Source: VKMB-3413 sp041027365
GTDB taxonomy: Bacteria; Pseudomonadota; Alphaproteobacteria; Rhizobiales; Rhizobiaceae
DNA length: 64,000 nt
Assembly (NCBI RefSeq): GCF_041027365.1
Contig: NZ_JBFTEH010000012.1
Span: forward strand, 104,004-168,003
Reading direction: 5' to 3'
Shown here: piece after piece, positions 1-7,328 of the stretch
How positions within the stretch are numbered: position 1 is the stretch's first letter
How the letters are laid out: each line of letters begins with the position of its first letter
Notes under the pieces: generated by a model
The model's database searches: none
Seen by the model: only the letters and a program-made list of their open reading frames with translations
Told to the model about the DNA's origin: nothing
Program-made: the position numbers and the translations under genes

Positions 1-585
1 GATGAAGGACAGCGCCACCCAGTCGACGTTTTCCGCGAGCACGGCGTCGAGGTCGCGGCGGTCCTTCTCGGTCAGGGCGCCGGTCGCAAGCGTGGTGTCG
101 GGAAGACTGACGCCCTTGCGGTCGGAAATCTTGTCGCCGGCGACGACGCGGCAGGTGATGTGGTGCTTGTCGGTCTCGGTGCAGACGAGCTGCAGCCGGC
201 CGTCGTCGATCAGCAGGCGGTGCCCGACCTCGACGGCCTCCAGGATTTCGGGATGCGGAAGGTGGACGCGCGTCGCATCGCCCGGCGCCGGATTGTCGTC
301 GAGGGTGAAGGTGTCGCCGACGGTCAGCGCCACCTTGCCCTCGGCGAACTTGCCGACGCGCAGCTTCGGCCCCTGCAGGTCGGCAAGGACGCCGATCGGG
401 CGGCCGACGGCGCTCTCGACATTGCGGATGCGCTTGACGAGTTCGCGCATCAGGTCGTGGTCGGTATGGCTCATATTGATGCGGAACACGTCCGCACCCG
501 CCTCATGCAGGCTTTTGATCATCTCCTCGGACGACGATGCCGGTCCGAGCGTTGCCAGGATCTTGACCCTGCGATTGCGCTTCAT
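1..585 (-). CDS. pyk: Pyruvate kinase, N-terminal part (cut by window edge)
   Basis: Pyruvate kinase converts phosphoenolpyruvate and ADP to pyruvate and ATP in the last step of glycolysis. The 195 residues visible begin MKRNRRVKILATLGPASSS and carry the family's opening barrel motif with VFRINMSH (substrate-binding Arg and Asn), then DLQGPKLRVGKF and the start of the B domain (LLIDDGRL). The catalytic Lys and the C-terminal domain lie beyond the left edge. The ATG overlaps the stop of the upstream DUF1036 gene as ATGA (582-585), so the two are probably translationally coupled. Family assignment is firm; completeness cannot be judged. Confidence 0.95.
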   Translation of the reverse strand, partial: MKRNRRVKILATLGPASSSEEMIKSLHEAGADVFRINMSHTDHDLMRELVKRIRNVESAVGRPIGVLADLQGPKLRVGKFAEGKVALTVGDTFTLDDNPAPGDATRVHLPHPEILEAVEVGHRLLIDDGRLQLVCTETDKHHITCRVVAGDKISDRKGVSLPDTTLATGALTEKDRRDLDAVLAENVDWVALSFI

Positions 586-1055
586 TGTGCCCCCGTAGCG
601 TCGCTGTGCGGCGCTTCCGTCAGTTGAACCATCCAGCTCGCCTGCTCGCCGGTGTCGTACTCCCGGAAGCCCATCTTCTGGTAGCCTCGCTTGAAGCAGT
701 CCTTGACGCCCACGATCTTGAACTCGTTCTCCGCGATGCAGAGGTTGACCGGCCCGGCCCAGCGGCCCTTGCCGTCCGCGTCTTCCGCATAGAGATAGTA
801 GTAGCGCGAGGAGAGCGGCCCCTCGATGATCGATTTGCAGGTGGTGGCCGGTATGCGCCACCAGCCTTCCGTCGTCCACCCCGCTTCGGCCCGATAGCCG
901 ATGGCCACGCCGACGAGCGACTGGGTGCCGTTGCAGACGCGGAAGTCGGCCCGGGCCGCCAGCGCGGTGAAGGGCGCGGCCAGGAAGGTGACGCCGGCAG
1001 CCAGCGTCGCGGCCATGGCTGCACCCTGCAGCCGACGCACAGATCGCGATTTCAT
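582..1055 (-). CDS. DUF1036 secreted protein
   Basis: This 157-residue protein starts with a basic n-region (MKSRSVRR) and a hydrophobic segment ending ALAARA, a normal Sec signal peptide. The mature part has four cysteines (CNGT, TTCKS, NLCIAE, KDCFKRG) and the tryptophan/tyrosine-rich pattern GWWRIP, YYYLYAED typical of DUF1036, a periplasmic family common in alphaproteobacteria with no known function. The start is chosen because GAGGA lies just upstream of this ATG and it places the signal peptide correctly; an in-frame extension upstream has neither feature. It overlaps pyk by 4 bp, an arrangement that suggests co-transcription but does not explain its role. Confidence 0.85.
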   Translation of the reverse strand: MKSRSVRRLQGAAMAATLAAGVTFLAAPFTALAARADFRVCNGTQSLVGVAIGYRAEAGWTTEGWWRIPATTCKSIIEGPLSSRYYYLYAEDADGKGRWAGPVNLCIAENEFKIVGVKDCFKRGYQKMGFREYDTGEQASWMVQLTEAPHSDATGAQ

Positions 1056-1116
1056 GATGTCGTCCTCGGATGGCAGGTCGTTCGAGACCTTAAGTCTTCC
1101 ATAGGCCTCCAAGCTG

Positions 1117-1293
1117 TCAACGATGTGGCAGCGTTTCGACCGCCGAGCCGCCCGGCTCCACGGCGGCGCGCTTCGGCCGCGCAAGGAAGATGCCGCACAG
1201 GATCAGGCCGCCGCCGCCGATCTGCCAGCCGCTCAGGGCCTCGCCGGCGAAGACCCAGCCGAAGATCGCCGCGGCGACCTTGGACAGGCGCGA
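1117..1293 (-). pseudogene. Remnant of an EamA/DMT-family permease (C-terminal end)
   Basis: The frame on the minus strand reads LSKVAAAIFGWVFAGEAL, then SGWQIGGGGLILCGIFLARPK, matching the last helices of EamA drug/metabolite transporters (the E-x-x-x-x-x-Q-x-x-G-x-x-L-I-x-x-G pattern). The preceding residues in the same frame are Pro/Arg-rich and not membrane-like, and no start codon or first eight helices are present. I read this as the tail of a deleted transporter gene. It is only about 55 codons, so chance resemblance is possible but unlikely given the motif order. Confidence 0.6.
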
Positions 1294-1565
1294 ATCAGCC
1301 CGCGCCGGATACCGCCAAGCTACAGCATCGGCTTGCAAAGCGGAATCGGCTTTCCGCCGAGCACAGTCGCCGGGGTCAAGGGGGCGCAGAAATTCCGCAC
1401 CCCGCGGCACGTGGGGGATCGCGGGGCGATCCATGAAGCAGGCGATGCCGCAAGATGCGCGCCCGGGGAGCCGCCCCCGCCGGACTTGATGCCGCCTGCG
1501 GCAAGCGCGATATGCGGGGCATCCCGGTGCCCCCGTGGTTCGCCGGCAGAACTCAGGAGATCGTC

Positions 1566-1871
1566 ATGTCGGACATCAGCGAACAGCAACGTCTCGCCTT
1601 CGAGGCCGCCGCCTTCCGGCGCCTGCGCGACCATCTGCGCGAGCGGGCGGACGTCCAGAACATCGACCTGATGAACCTCGCCGGCTTCTGCCGCAACTGC
1701 TTGTCCAACTGGTATCGCGAGGCGGCGGAAGCGGACGGCGTCGCGATCGGCAAGGACGAGGCGCGCGAGATCGTCTACGGCATGCCCTACGAGGAGTGGC
1801 GGGAAAAGCACCAGCGCGAGGCGAGCGCCGAAGACCTGAAGGCCTTCGAGGCGAACCGGCCGCAGCATTGA
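1566..1871 (+). CDS. DUF1244 family protein
   Basis: A 101-residue soluble protein preceded by AGGAG at good spacing before ATG. It contains the family signature FRRLRDHLRERADVQNIDLM followed by AGFCRNCLSNWYREAA, with two closely spaced cysteines, and YGMPYEEWREKHQ near the end. DUF1244 proteins of this size are found throughout alphaproteobacteria and some gammaproteobacteria; the function is unknown. It stands alone upstream of gapR, 119 bp away, in the same orientation. Confidence 0.88.
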   Translation: MSDISEQQRLAFEAAAFRRLRDHLRERADVQNIDLMNLAGFCRNCLSNWYREAAEADGVAIGKDEAREIVYGMPYEEWREKHQREASAEDLKAFEANRPQH

Positions 1872-1990
1872 TCCGCAGACCGGGGCAGGACAGGCGCTAC
1901 CGGCCCCGTGTCGAAATCATTCAACGAATCACTTCCGTCTGCTAGGTCGCGGCCACGGAACTGCAACTTCAGAAAGACGGAGATCTTGAC

Positions 1991-2254
1991 ATGTCCGACG
2001 TGGATGGCGTCGCCCAGGACCAGCTGCGCTCCTTCGTCGAGCGCATCGAGCGGCTCGAGGAAGAGAAGAAGACGATCGCCGACGACATCAAGGACGTCTA
2101 TGCCGAGGCCAAGGGCAACGGCTTCGACACCAAGGTGCTGCGCCGAGTCATTTCGCTGCGCAAGCAGGACCAGAACGAGCGCCAGGAGCAGGAGGCGATC
2201 CTCGACCTCTACCTGCAGGCGCTCGGCATGATGGCCGACCTGCCGAAGAACTGA
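1991..2254 (+). CDS. gapR: GapR family nucleoid-associated protein (DUF2312)
   Basis: This 87-residue protein has a long helical N-terminal half (DQLRSFVERIERLEEEKKT) followed by IKDVYAEAKGNGFDTKVLRR and QEAILDLYLQAL, the characteristic DUF2312/UPF0335 pattern. In Caulobacter GapR binds overtwisted AT-rich DNA ahead of replication and transcription and assists topoisomerases. Length and motif order match the family exactly. The gene is monocistronic, ending 36 bp before a strong bidirectional terminator that separates it from the convergent mucR. Confidence 0.93.
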   Translation: MSDVDGVAQDQLRSFVERIERLEEEKKTIADDIKDVYAEAKGNGFDTKVLRRVISLRKQDQNERQEQEAILDLYLQALGMMADLPKN

Positions 2255-2290
2255 GATCGCCGGAGGCGGCTCGCTCCGCCGCCGCAACGG

Positions 2291-2323
2291 AAAAAGCCCG
2301 TCGGACGATCCGGCGGGCTTTTT
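2291..2323. terminator. Bidirectional intrinsic terminator between gapR and mucR
   Basis: A GC-rich stem (AAGCCCGTCGGA pairing with TCCGGCGGGCTT, with one internal wobble) is flanked by AAAAA on the left and TTTTT on the right, so it gives a U-tract to transcripts from both directions. It lies between two convergent genes. Confidence 0.9.
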
Positions 2324-2412
2324 GCATGGCAGGAAGCGATATCCTGGGCGAGCCCGGCGATCCTGCCGGACTCCGTCGTCCCGCGCGCCCGTGAGACGGC
2401 CGGAGAGCCGGA

Positions 2413-2838
2413 TCAGCGGCCGCGACGGCGCTTGTGGCCGAGGCCCATCTGCTTGGCGAGGCGCGAGCGCGCTGCAGCGTAGTTCGGCGCGACCATCGGA
2501 TAGTCGGGCGCGAGATCCCACTTCTCCCGGTACTCTTCCGGGGTCAGGTTGTAGTGGGTCATCAGATGCCGCTTCAGCGACTTGAACTTCTTGCCGTCCT
2601 CGAGGCAGACGATGTAATCGTCCGTCACCGACTTCTTGACCGGCACGGCCGGCTTCGGCTTTTCCGCCTGCGGTGCCTGCGGCGCGCTCGTGGTGCGGCC
2701 GAGGGCACCGTAGACGTCGGCGATCAGGCCCGGAAGTTCGGAGACCGGCAGGGAATTGTTGCTGACATAGGCCGCGACCACTTCGGCCGTCAGCTCCATC
2801 AGCATTTCATTGTTATCGATCGTTTCGATCTGGTCCAT
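2413..2838 (-). CDS. mucR: MucR/Ros family zinc-finger transcriptional regulator
   Basis: A 141-residue regulator. Residues 1-50 form the oligomerising helical part (MELTAEVVAAYVSNNSLP), then a Pro-rich linker and the DNA-binding domain with VCLEDGKKFKSLKRHLMTHY and YPMVAPNYAAARSRLAKQMG. In Ros the finger ligands are Cys-Cys-His-His; here the second Cys is Asp (CLEDG), a variant also found in other MucR proteins. MucR acts as an H-NS-like silencer of exopolysaccharide, motility and virulence genes and usually represses its own promoter. The long AT-rich leader upstream fits autoregulation, which is inference. Confidence 0.92.
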   Translation of the reverse strand: MDQIETIDNNEMLMELTAEVVAAYVSNNSLPVSELPGLIADVYGALGRTTSAPQAPQAEKPKPAVPVKKSVTDDYIVCLEDGKKFKSLKRHLMTHYNLTPEEYREKWDLAPDYPMVAPNYAAARSRLAKQMGLGHKRRRGR

Positions 2839-3715
2839 TGTTCACCCCAAAATGAGCGGCGTCGCAGCACGCGAAGCTAATCCCGAAGGATTGTATCGTT
2901 TTCATTCCACTGGTGCTGCTTCGAGAACGGCCGCGCCGCAATTTTCGGCGACGCCCTCGGTACACCCTGTATTTATACGCCAATACTTCATGTCAAGGAT
3001 TTTGTTGTGAAAAACAAGCAATGTTGGGGGAAAGCCGGCGAGAGGAGGTAAACGTTTCTATCCCTGGACCTGACTGCCTCGGCACCTTCGCTTTCTCTCA
3101 AAGGTTTGTTTGCGGCTCAGTAATCGCCCCTTAGGCTGCAACTTCGGCGAGCCGCGAGCGAACGGGATCGGAACCACCGAATCGTTCGGTCGACATTCGA
3201 TTTGTCCGCCAAGACCATAACTTGCGAAATGTTTCCTTTTGTATCGGCGGCAGCTCGAAGGTTGAAGGTGCGAGGCGCGTCATCGTCCGGACGTTGCGAC
3301 TGCAACGGTCGGTTCAGCGCGTGCATTCGGCAGCAGGCAGCCGGCCCATCCGTTCGTTTCCGACGACGCAACGACAGCAGCGGGCATCGAAGCCGATGGC
3401 CTGTCCTGCTCCGATCTACTCTGCAAAGCTCAAGCTGCTGTGCGTGACGGCGACCGTCCTGATGCGAGGCGGCCCGTCGGGCTCGGGAATGATCGGTGCC
3501 GGTGTTGTTTCTCCTGCACGACGCTCAGGAGCACCGCCACCCGCTCCCCGCGGCCGACTCAAGCCGCGATGCCCTGCCCTCTCTCGCTGGGAACACTGGC
3601 AGGAGCCGATGCAGCCGGACGCGTCGGCTTCAGCCGCGAGCCACTCCCTTGCCAGCCACCGCGGCGCCGTCTCGCGGCGACGCCCCGCCGCCGTCGCGAT
3701 CAAAACCGCCGAGCC
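2839..3715. other. Gene-free stretch upstream of mucR
   Basis: About 880 bases without a convincing protein gene. The short open frames on both strands have Arg/Ser/Pro-rich translations with no recognisable motif and no consistent ribosome site. The left third is AT-rich and holds the mucR promoter. An isolated AGGAGGTAA sequence occurs near 3045 with no start codon at a usable distance. A small RNA could be encoded here, but I see no decisive hairpin plus U-tract. Confidence 0.5.
2969..2996 (-). promoter_or_regulatory. Putative sigma-70 promoter of mucR
   Basis: On the minus strand TTGACA (2996-2991) is followed after 16 bases by AATACA (2974-2969), in the most AT-rich patch of the upstream region. 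This predicts a leader of about 125 nt before the mucR ATG, long enough to hold operator sites. The -10 match is imperfect; TATAAA at 2977-2972 is a poorer-spaced alternative. Confidence 0.45.
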
Positions 3716-5353
3716 TCACGGCTGAAGGCCGACCTCCGAGGCAACGACCAGCGGCGACCCGATGATCCGGCCGGTCTTTCCGCCGGCGCCGTCCTGCATA
3801 AAGCCGCGGGCCAGCATCGCGTCCCGCAGGCCGCCGGCCGCAGCGTCCGCGCCATCGCGAAGTGCCGGCGCGGCCCGATCACCCGGATCGGTGACGAGTG
3901 CCGCGAGCTCGATCCGGGCCGCGATCGCCAGCTGACGGTCGGCGGCTCCGGAGCGGCCCTGCAGCCCTTGCGCAGCCGTCAGGATCCGGCCGCCCTTCAA
4001 GGGCACATGGGTGTTCGCGAAGGCCTTGGACTTGTCCGCCGATGGCGCCCTTCCCGGCTCGGGCTGGCGCATCGCGGCTTCCGTGACGGCCGCGGCCTTG
4101 TCCGTCTGCTCCTGCGACAAGCTCCGCGCCTCGTCCAGCGACGTCTTCAAATTGCGCGGCCGAGCCGGCGCGGCGGCGGACACGAGGAACTCGCGAGCGG
4201 AACCTGCCGCGCGCGCCGAGGAGGTGCTGGCCGAAGCAGTCTCCAGCAGTGCAGCGGCCAGCTGCGGCCGGCCGGTCGGCGTCGGCACGAAGGCGAGTTC
4301 GCCTCCGGCCTCGACCGCCGAGCGCTGCGTCTCCAGCGCCGCCACGATCCGGCCGATCTCGTCGGGCCTGGCCGGCTCTGCCAGGGCCGTGGCCGCAGCC
4401 GGCATCTCCTGTGCAGCGGCAATCATCCGACTGCGGTCGGGGGCCGAGGTCGGATAGGGAACCTCTGCGGGATCAAGCCCGGCCGCCGCCGCCACCGCCG
4501 TCGGCGACGGTTCCACGGGCCGCGCGCGCGGAAGGGCCGCATCGGCGCCGGCGACCGGCGTCTGCGTGACGCCGCGTCCCGTATCGTCCCCGCGAGCTTT
4601 GCCGAACAGCATCGCCAGGAGCGACCTGCTCCCGCCCGAGGACGTATCGCGGGCGTTGGCGACCTGGATCTCCGACTGCGCGCGGCGCTGCTTGTAGTCG
4701 GCGATCGCGCGGTCATAGCCCGGAAGCGGCCGGCCGTCCGACGGGACATGCACGGTTCCGCCCTGCGGGAAGACGGCGACGAGTTCCTTGCGGCTCATGC
4801 GCGGCCAGTGCCGGGCGTTGCCGACATCGAGATGGACGAAGGGCGAGCCCGAATGGGGATAGAAGCCGACGCCGCCGAACTGCATCTTCAAGCCGATCTC
4901 ACGGATCGTCTTCAGCGGAACGTCGGGGATGTAGAAGTCGAGCGCGCGGCCGAGCATGTGCTGGCTCTTGCGGGCGACGCCGGAGGAACGCGAGCGCAGC
5001 ATGGCGTTGGTGCCGGGAGAGCGATATCCGCAGATCACCCGGATGTAGTCCTTCGAGCCGGACTGTTGGTAGGCTTCCCAGATCAGATCGAGCAGCCGCG
5101 GATCGATCTTGATCGCCTCGCTCTCGCGCCAGTCGCGCAGGATCCAGTCGATCTTCTTCAGCTGCTCGGGGTCGTAGCGGCCGTCGACCTTGTAGGCGAA
5201 GGCACCCTTCTCGTGGGTGTGCAGGTGATAGAACTTGAGCACCCGCGTCTCGGCACGCGCGCCTACCGCCGAACTCAGAGCCAAGACGGAAAGGGCCACG
5301 ATCGCTGCAAGCCGCGAGGCCAGGCAGCCGCCGCGGGCGGTTCGTCCGAACAT
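3716..5353 (-). CDS. DUF882 / peptidase M15-like cell-wall protein with long C-terminal extension
   Basis: The 545-residue protein opens with a signal peptide (MFGRTARGG, hydrophobic stretch, ending VGARA). Residues about 20-190 are the DUF882 (YcbK-like) domain: LKFYHLHTHE, CGYRSPGTNAMLRSRS, SQHMLGRALDFYIPDV and FVHLDVG, carrying the His, Asp and second His expected for a zinc D,D-carboxypeptidase fold. The protein is therefore probably a periplasmic peptidoglycan hydrolase. The remaining 350 residues are Ala/Pro/Arg-rich, low in complexity and unlike the catalytic part; family members are usually far shorter. The start is chosen for its signal peptide and GGGGACAC upstream. A CtrA-type box lies about 155 bp upstream. 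Confidence 0.85.
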   Translation of the reverse strand: MFGRTARGGCLASRLAAIVALSVLALSSAVGARAETRVLKFYHLHTHEKGAFAYKVDGRYDPEQLKKIDWILRDWRESEAIKIDPRLLDLIWEAYQQSGSKDYIRVICGYRSPGTNAMLRSRSSGVARKSQHMLGRALDFYIPDVPLKTIREIGLKMQFGGVGFYPHSGSPFVHLDVGNARHWPRMSRKELVAVFPQGGTVHVPSDGRPLPGYDRAIADYKQRRAQSEIQVANARDTSSGGSRSLLAMLFGKARGDDTGRGVTQTPVAGADAALPRARPVEPSPTAVAAAAGLDPAEVPYPTSAPDRSRMIAAAQEMPAAATALAEPARPDEIGRIVAALETQRSAVEAGGELAFVPTPTGRPQLAAALLETASASTSSARAAGSAREFLVSAAAPARPRNLKTSLDEARSLSQEQTDKAAAVTEAAMRQPEPGRAPSADKSKAFANTHVPLKGGRILTAAQGLQGRSGAADRQLAIAARIELAALVTDPGDRAAPALRDGADAAAGGLRDAMLARGFMQDGAGGKTGRIIGSPLVVASEVGLQP

Positions 5354-5677
5354 ACGGGTGTCCCCTTCGATCTCGCTTTGCACCGCGTGTCTGTCCCCCG
5401 CAGCGGCAGCGATCATCGCCGTTGTGATAGAACAACTGGATTTCGCGAAAGTGCGGCATCAAGATGACAGGAGCCGGATTATCTTGGCCATACTCGGAAA
5501 AAACCGTTAACCGCTCGTTAAGCCTGTTCCGTGCCGGAGCATGACCGGACGAGTACAAGCCGCCATTGCGGCAAAGGCGCCGGATGCCGCAAGATCGGCG
5601 CACGCTGCTGTCGAAGGCGGCCATCTTAGAGCTCGCGCCCCGGGCGCACGAGCATCGGAACCGGGCGGGGCCGAGAG
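5354..5677. other. Gene-free stretch holding the DUF882 promoter region
   Basis: Between the start of the DUF882 gene and the end of the sigma-54 regulator gene, both on the minus strand. It contains the CtrA-type box at 5507-5521 and AT-rich sequence downstream of it (candidate -10 GATAAT, complement of 5479-5484). No coding frame is convincing. Confidence 0.5.
5507..5521 (-). promoter_or_regulatory. CtrA-type box TTAA-N7-TTAA
   Basis: TTAACCGCTCGTTAA matches the full CtrA consensus with exactly seven bases between the half-sites. CtrA is the cell-cycle master regulator of alphaproteobacteria. The box is in the upstream region of the DUF882 cell-wall gene (ATG at 5353) and no other start is near. 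Regulation is inferred from the motif alone; a 15-mer of this kind can occur by chance, but not often in DNA this GC-rich. Confidence 0.6.
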
Positions 5678-7162
5678 TCAGCCTGCGTCGATCCTGTATT
5701 CGCGCATCTTCCTGTAGAGCGTCGAGCGGCCGATGCCGAGGCGGCGGGCGATTTCGCTCATCCGCCCGTCATACTGTTCCAGCGCCAGCCTGATCAGATC
5801 CGCCTCGATGTCGGCGATGCGCCGGATCTGCCCGCGGTCGTCATGCAGCGGGACTCCGGTCGGCGCGGGATCGGCCTGGGGACGCGGTGCGACGCCATGC
5901 CCCGGCGTCGGCGCGACGCCGTTCGGCGCGGCGGCCGCTGACGGGCGGGGTGCCGGCGAGCCTGCGCCGGCCGGCTCGCCTGCCTCCGCCGCGAGCAGCG
6001 CGACGATCTGCGGAAAGTCCGCCGGCCCGAGCACCTCGCTCTCGCCGAGCACGACGGCGCGATGGATCGCGTTCTCCAACTGGCGGATGTTGCCGGGCCA
6101 GTCGTAGCGCTCCAGCAGACGCAGCGCCTCGGCACCGAGGCGACGGACGGGCGTCTGGCGTTCCAGCCGGACGAAGCGCTCGAGAAACCGGGCGGCAAGT
6201 CCGGGGATTTCCTCGCGGCGCTCGCGCAGGGGCGGCACCTTCATCTCCATCGCGTTCAGGCGATAGTAGAGATCGGACCGAAAGCGCCCCTCGGCCACGG
6301 CTTCGGCGAGGCTGCGATTGGTGGCGGACATGATCCGCACGTCGGTCTTCACCGGGGTGTTCGACCCGACGGGGTCGATGACGCCGTCCTGCAGGACGCG
6401 AAGCACCTTCACCTGCGCGCTCGGCGCCAGTTCGCCGATCTCGTCCAGGAACAGCGTGCCGCCGTCGGCCTCGGCGAACTTGCCCTCGTGGCTCTGCGTC
6501 GCGTCGGTGAAGGCGCCCTTGGCGTGGCCGAAGAGGATGCTTTCGACGAGATCCGCCGGCAAAGCGCCGCAGTTGACCGTGACGAAGGGCTTCTTCGCCC
6601 GGTCGCCCTTCGCCTGGATCGCGCGCGCCAGCCACTCCTTGCCGACGCCCGTCTCGCCCTCGATGAGGATGGGGATGGTCGACGCGGCGGCCTTCGCCGC
6701 CCGTGCCAGCAGCGGGCGCATGGACGGTGCGGCCTGGCCGGGGTCGAGCGCCGGGCCTGGCACCGGCACAGACGATGGCGGCGCGGCGGCGCGCATGCGC
6801 ACGGCATTGCCCAGCGTCAGCCGCAGCCGCTCGGGCGCCACCGGCTTCACCACGAAATCGAAGGCTCCGGCCCGCATCGCCTCGACCACGGTGTCGATCG
6901 ATCCCTTGGCGGTCTGCACAACGACGGGGACGTCGATCCGCTTGCGCCGCATCTCCGCCATCACCTCCATGCCGCTCTTGTCCGGCATCATCAGGTCGAG
7001 AACGACGGCGGCAATGTCGCCGGCATCATGCCCGGCAAGCGCGTCGAGGGCGGCGCGGCCGCCGTCGCAGAGAAGCGGTCTGAGGCCCATGCGGGCGACG
7101 TGGGCATCGAGCAGCCGGCGTTGTATAGGATCGTCGTCGACGATGAGCACGATCTGGGTCAT
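5678..7162 (-). CDS. Orphan sigma-54-dependent response regulator (NtrC type)
   Basis: A 494-residue bacterial enhancer-binding protein with three domains: a receiver (about 1-120, phospho-acceptor Asp56 in VVLDLMMPDKSG), a central AAA+ domain with Walker A GETGVGKE, the sigma-54 loop as GAFTDA rather than the usual GAFTGA, and TLFLDEIGEL, and a C-terminal Fis-type helix-turn-helix (MSEIARRLGIGRSTLYRKM). A Pro/Ala-rich linker of about 70 residues joins the last two. The start follows GGAGGCGAA. No histidine kinase gene is adjacent, so its signal is unknown. It is divergent from the oligoendopeptidase gene, about 165 bp away. Confidence 0.92.
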   Translation of the reverse strand: MTQIVLIVDDDPIQRRLLDAHVARMGLRPLLCDGGRAALDALAGHDAGDIAAVVLDLMMPDKSGMEVMAEMRRKRIDVPVVVQTAKGSIDTVVEAMRAGAFDFVVKPVAPERLRLTLGNAVRMRAAAPPSSVPVPGPALDPGQAAPSMRPLLARAAKAAASTIPILIEGETGVGKEWLARAIQAKGDRAKKPFVTVNCGALPADLVESILFGHAKGAFTDATQSHEGKFAEADGGTLFLDEIGELAPSAQVKVLRVLQDGVIDPVGSNTPVKTDVRIMSATNRSLAEAVAEGRFRSDLYYRLNAMEMKVPPLRERREEIPGLAARFLERFVRLERQTPVRRLGAEALRLLERYDWPGNIRQLENAIHRAVVLGESEVLGPADFPQIVALLAAEAGEPAGAGSPAPRPSAAAAPNGVAPTPGHGVAPRPQADPAPTGVPLHDDRGQIRRIADIEADLIRLALEQYDGRMSEIARRLGIGRSTLYRKMREYRIDAG

Positions 7163-7328
7163 TTCGCCTCCAGTCTCGTCTTGCCGCGAGAATGACCCAC
7201 TTTGGCACGGCCGTCTGAAGTTCGACTGAAGGAAGAAAGGGAACGATTCCCCAGAAATTTCAGTCACATTTGAATTGAATTTCGTGCAACCTCCGGAAGC
7301 CGCGCCGCCCGAGAAAGAGACCGACACC

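Noticed and set aside
3117..3703. Minus-strand open frames of 84 and 95 codons in the mucR upstream region
   Set aside because: No motif, no consistent ribosome site and composition like non-coding GC-rich sequence.
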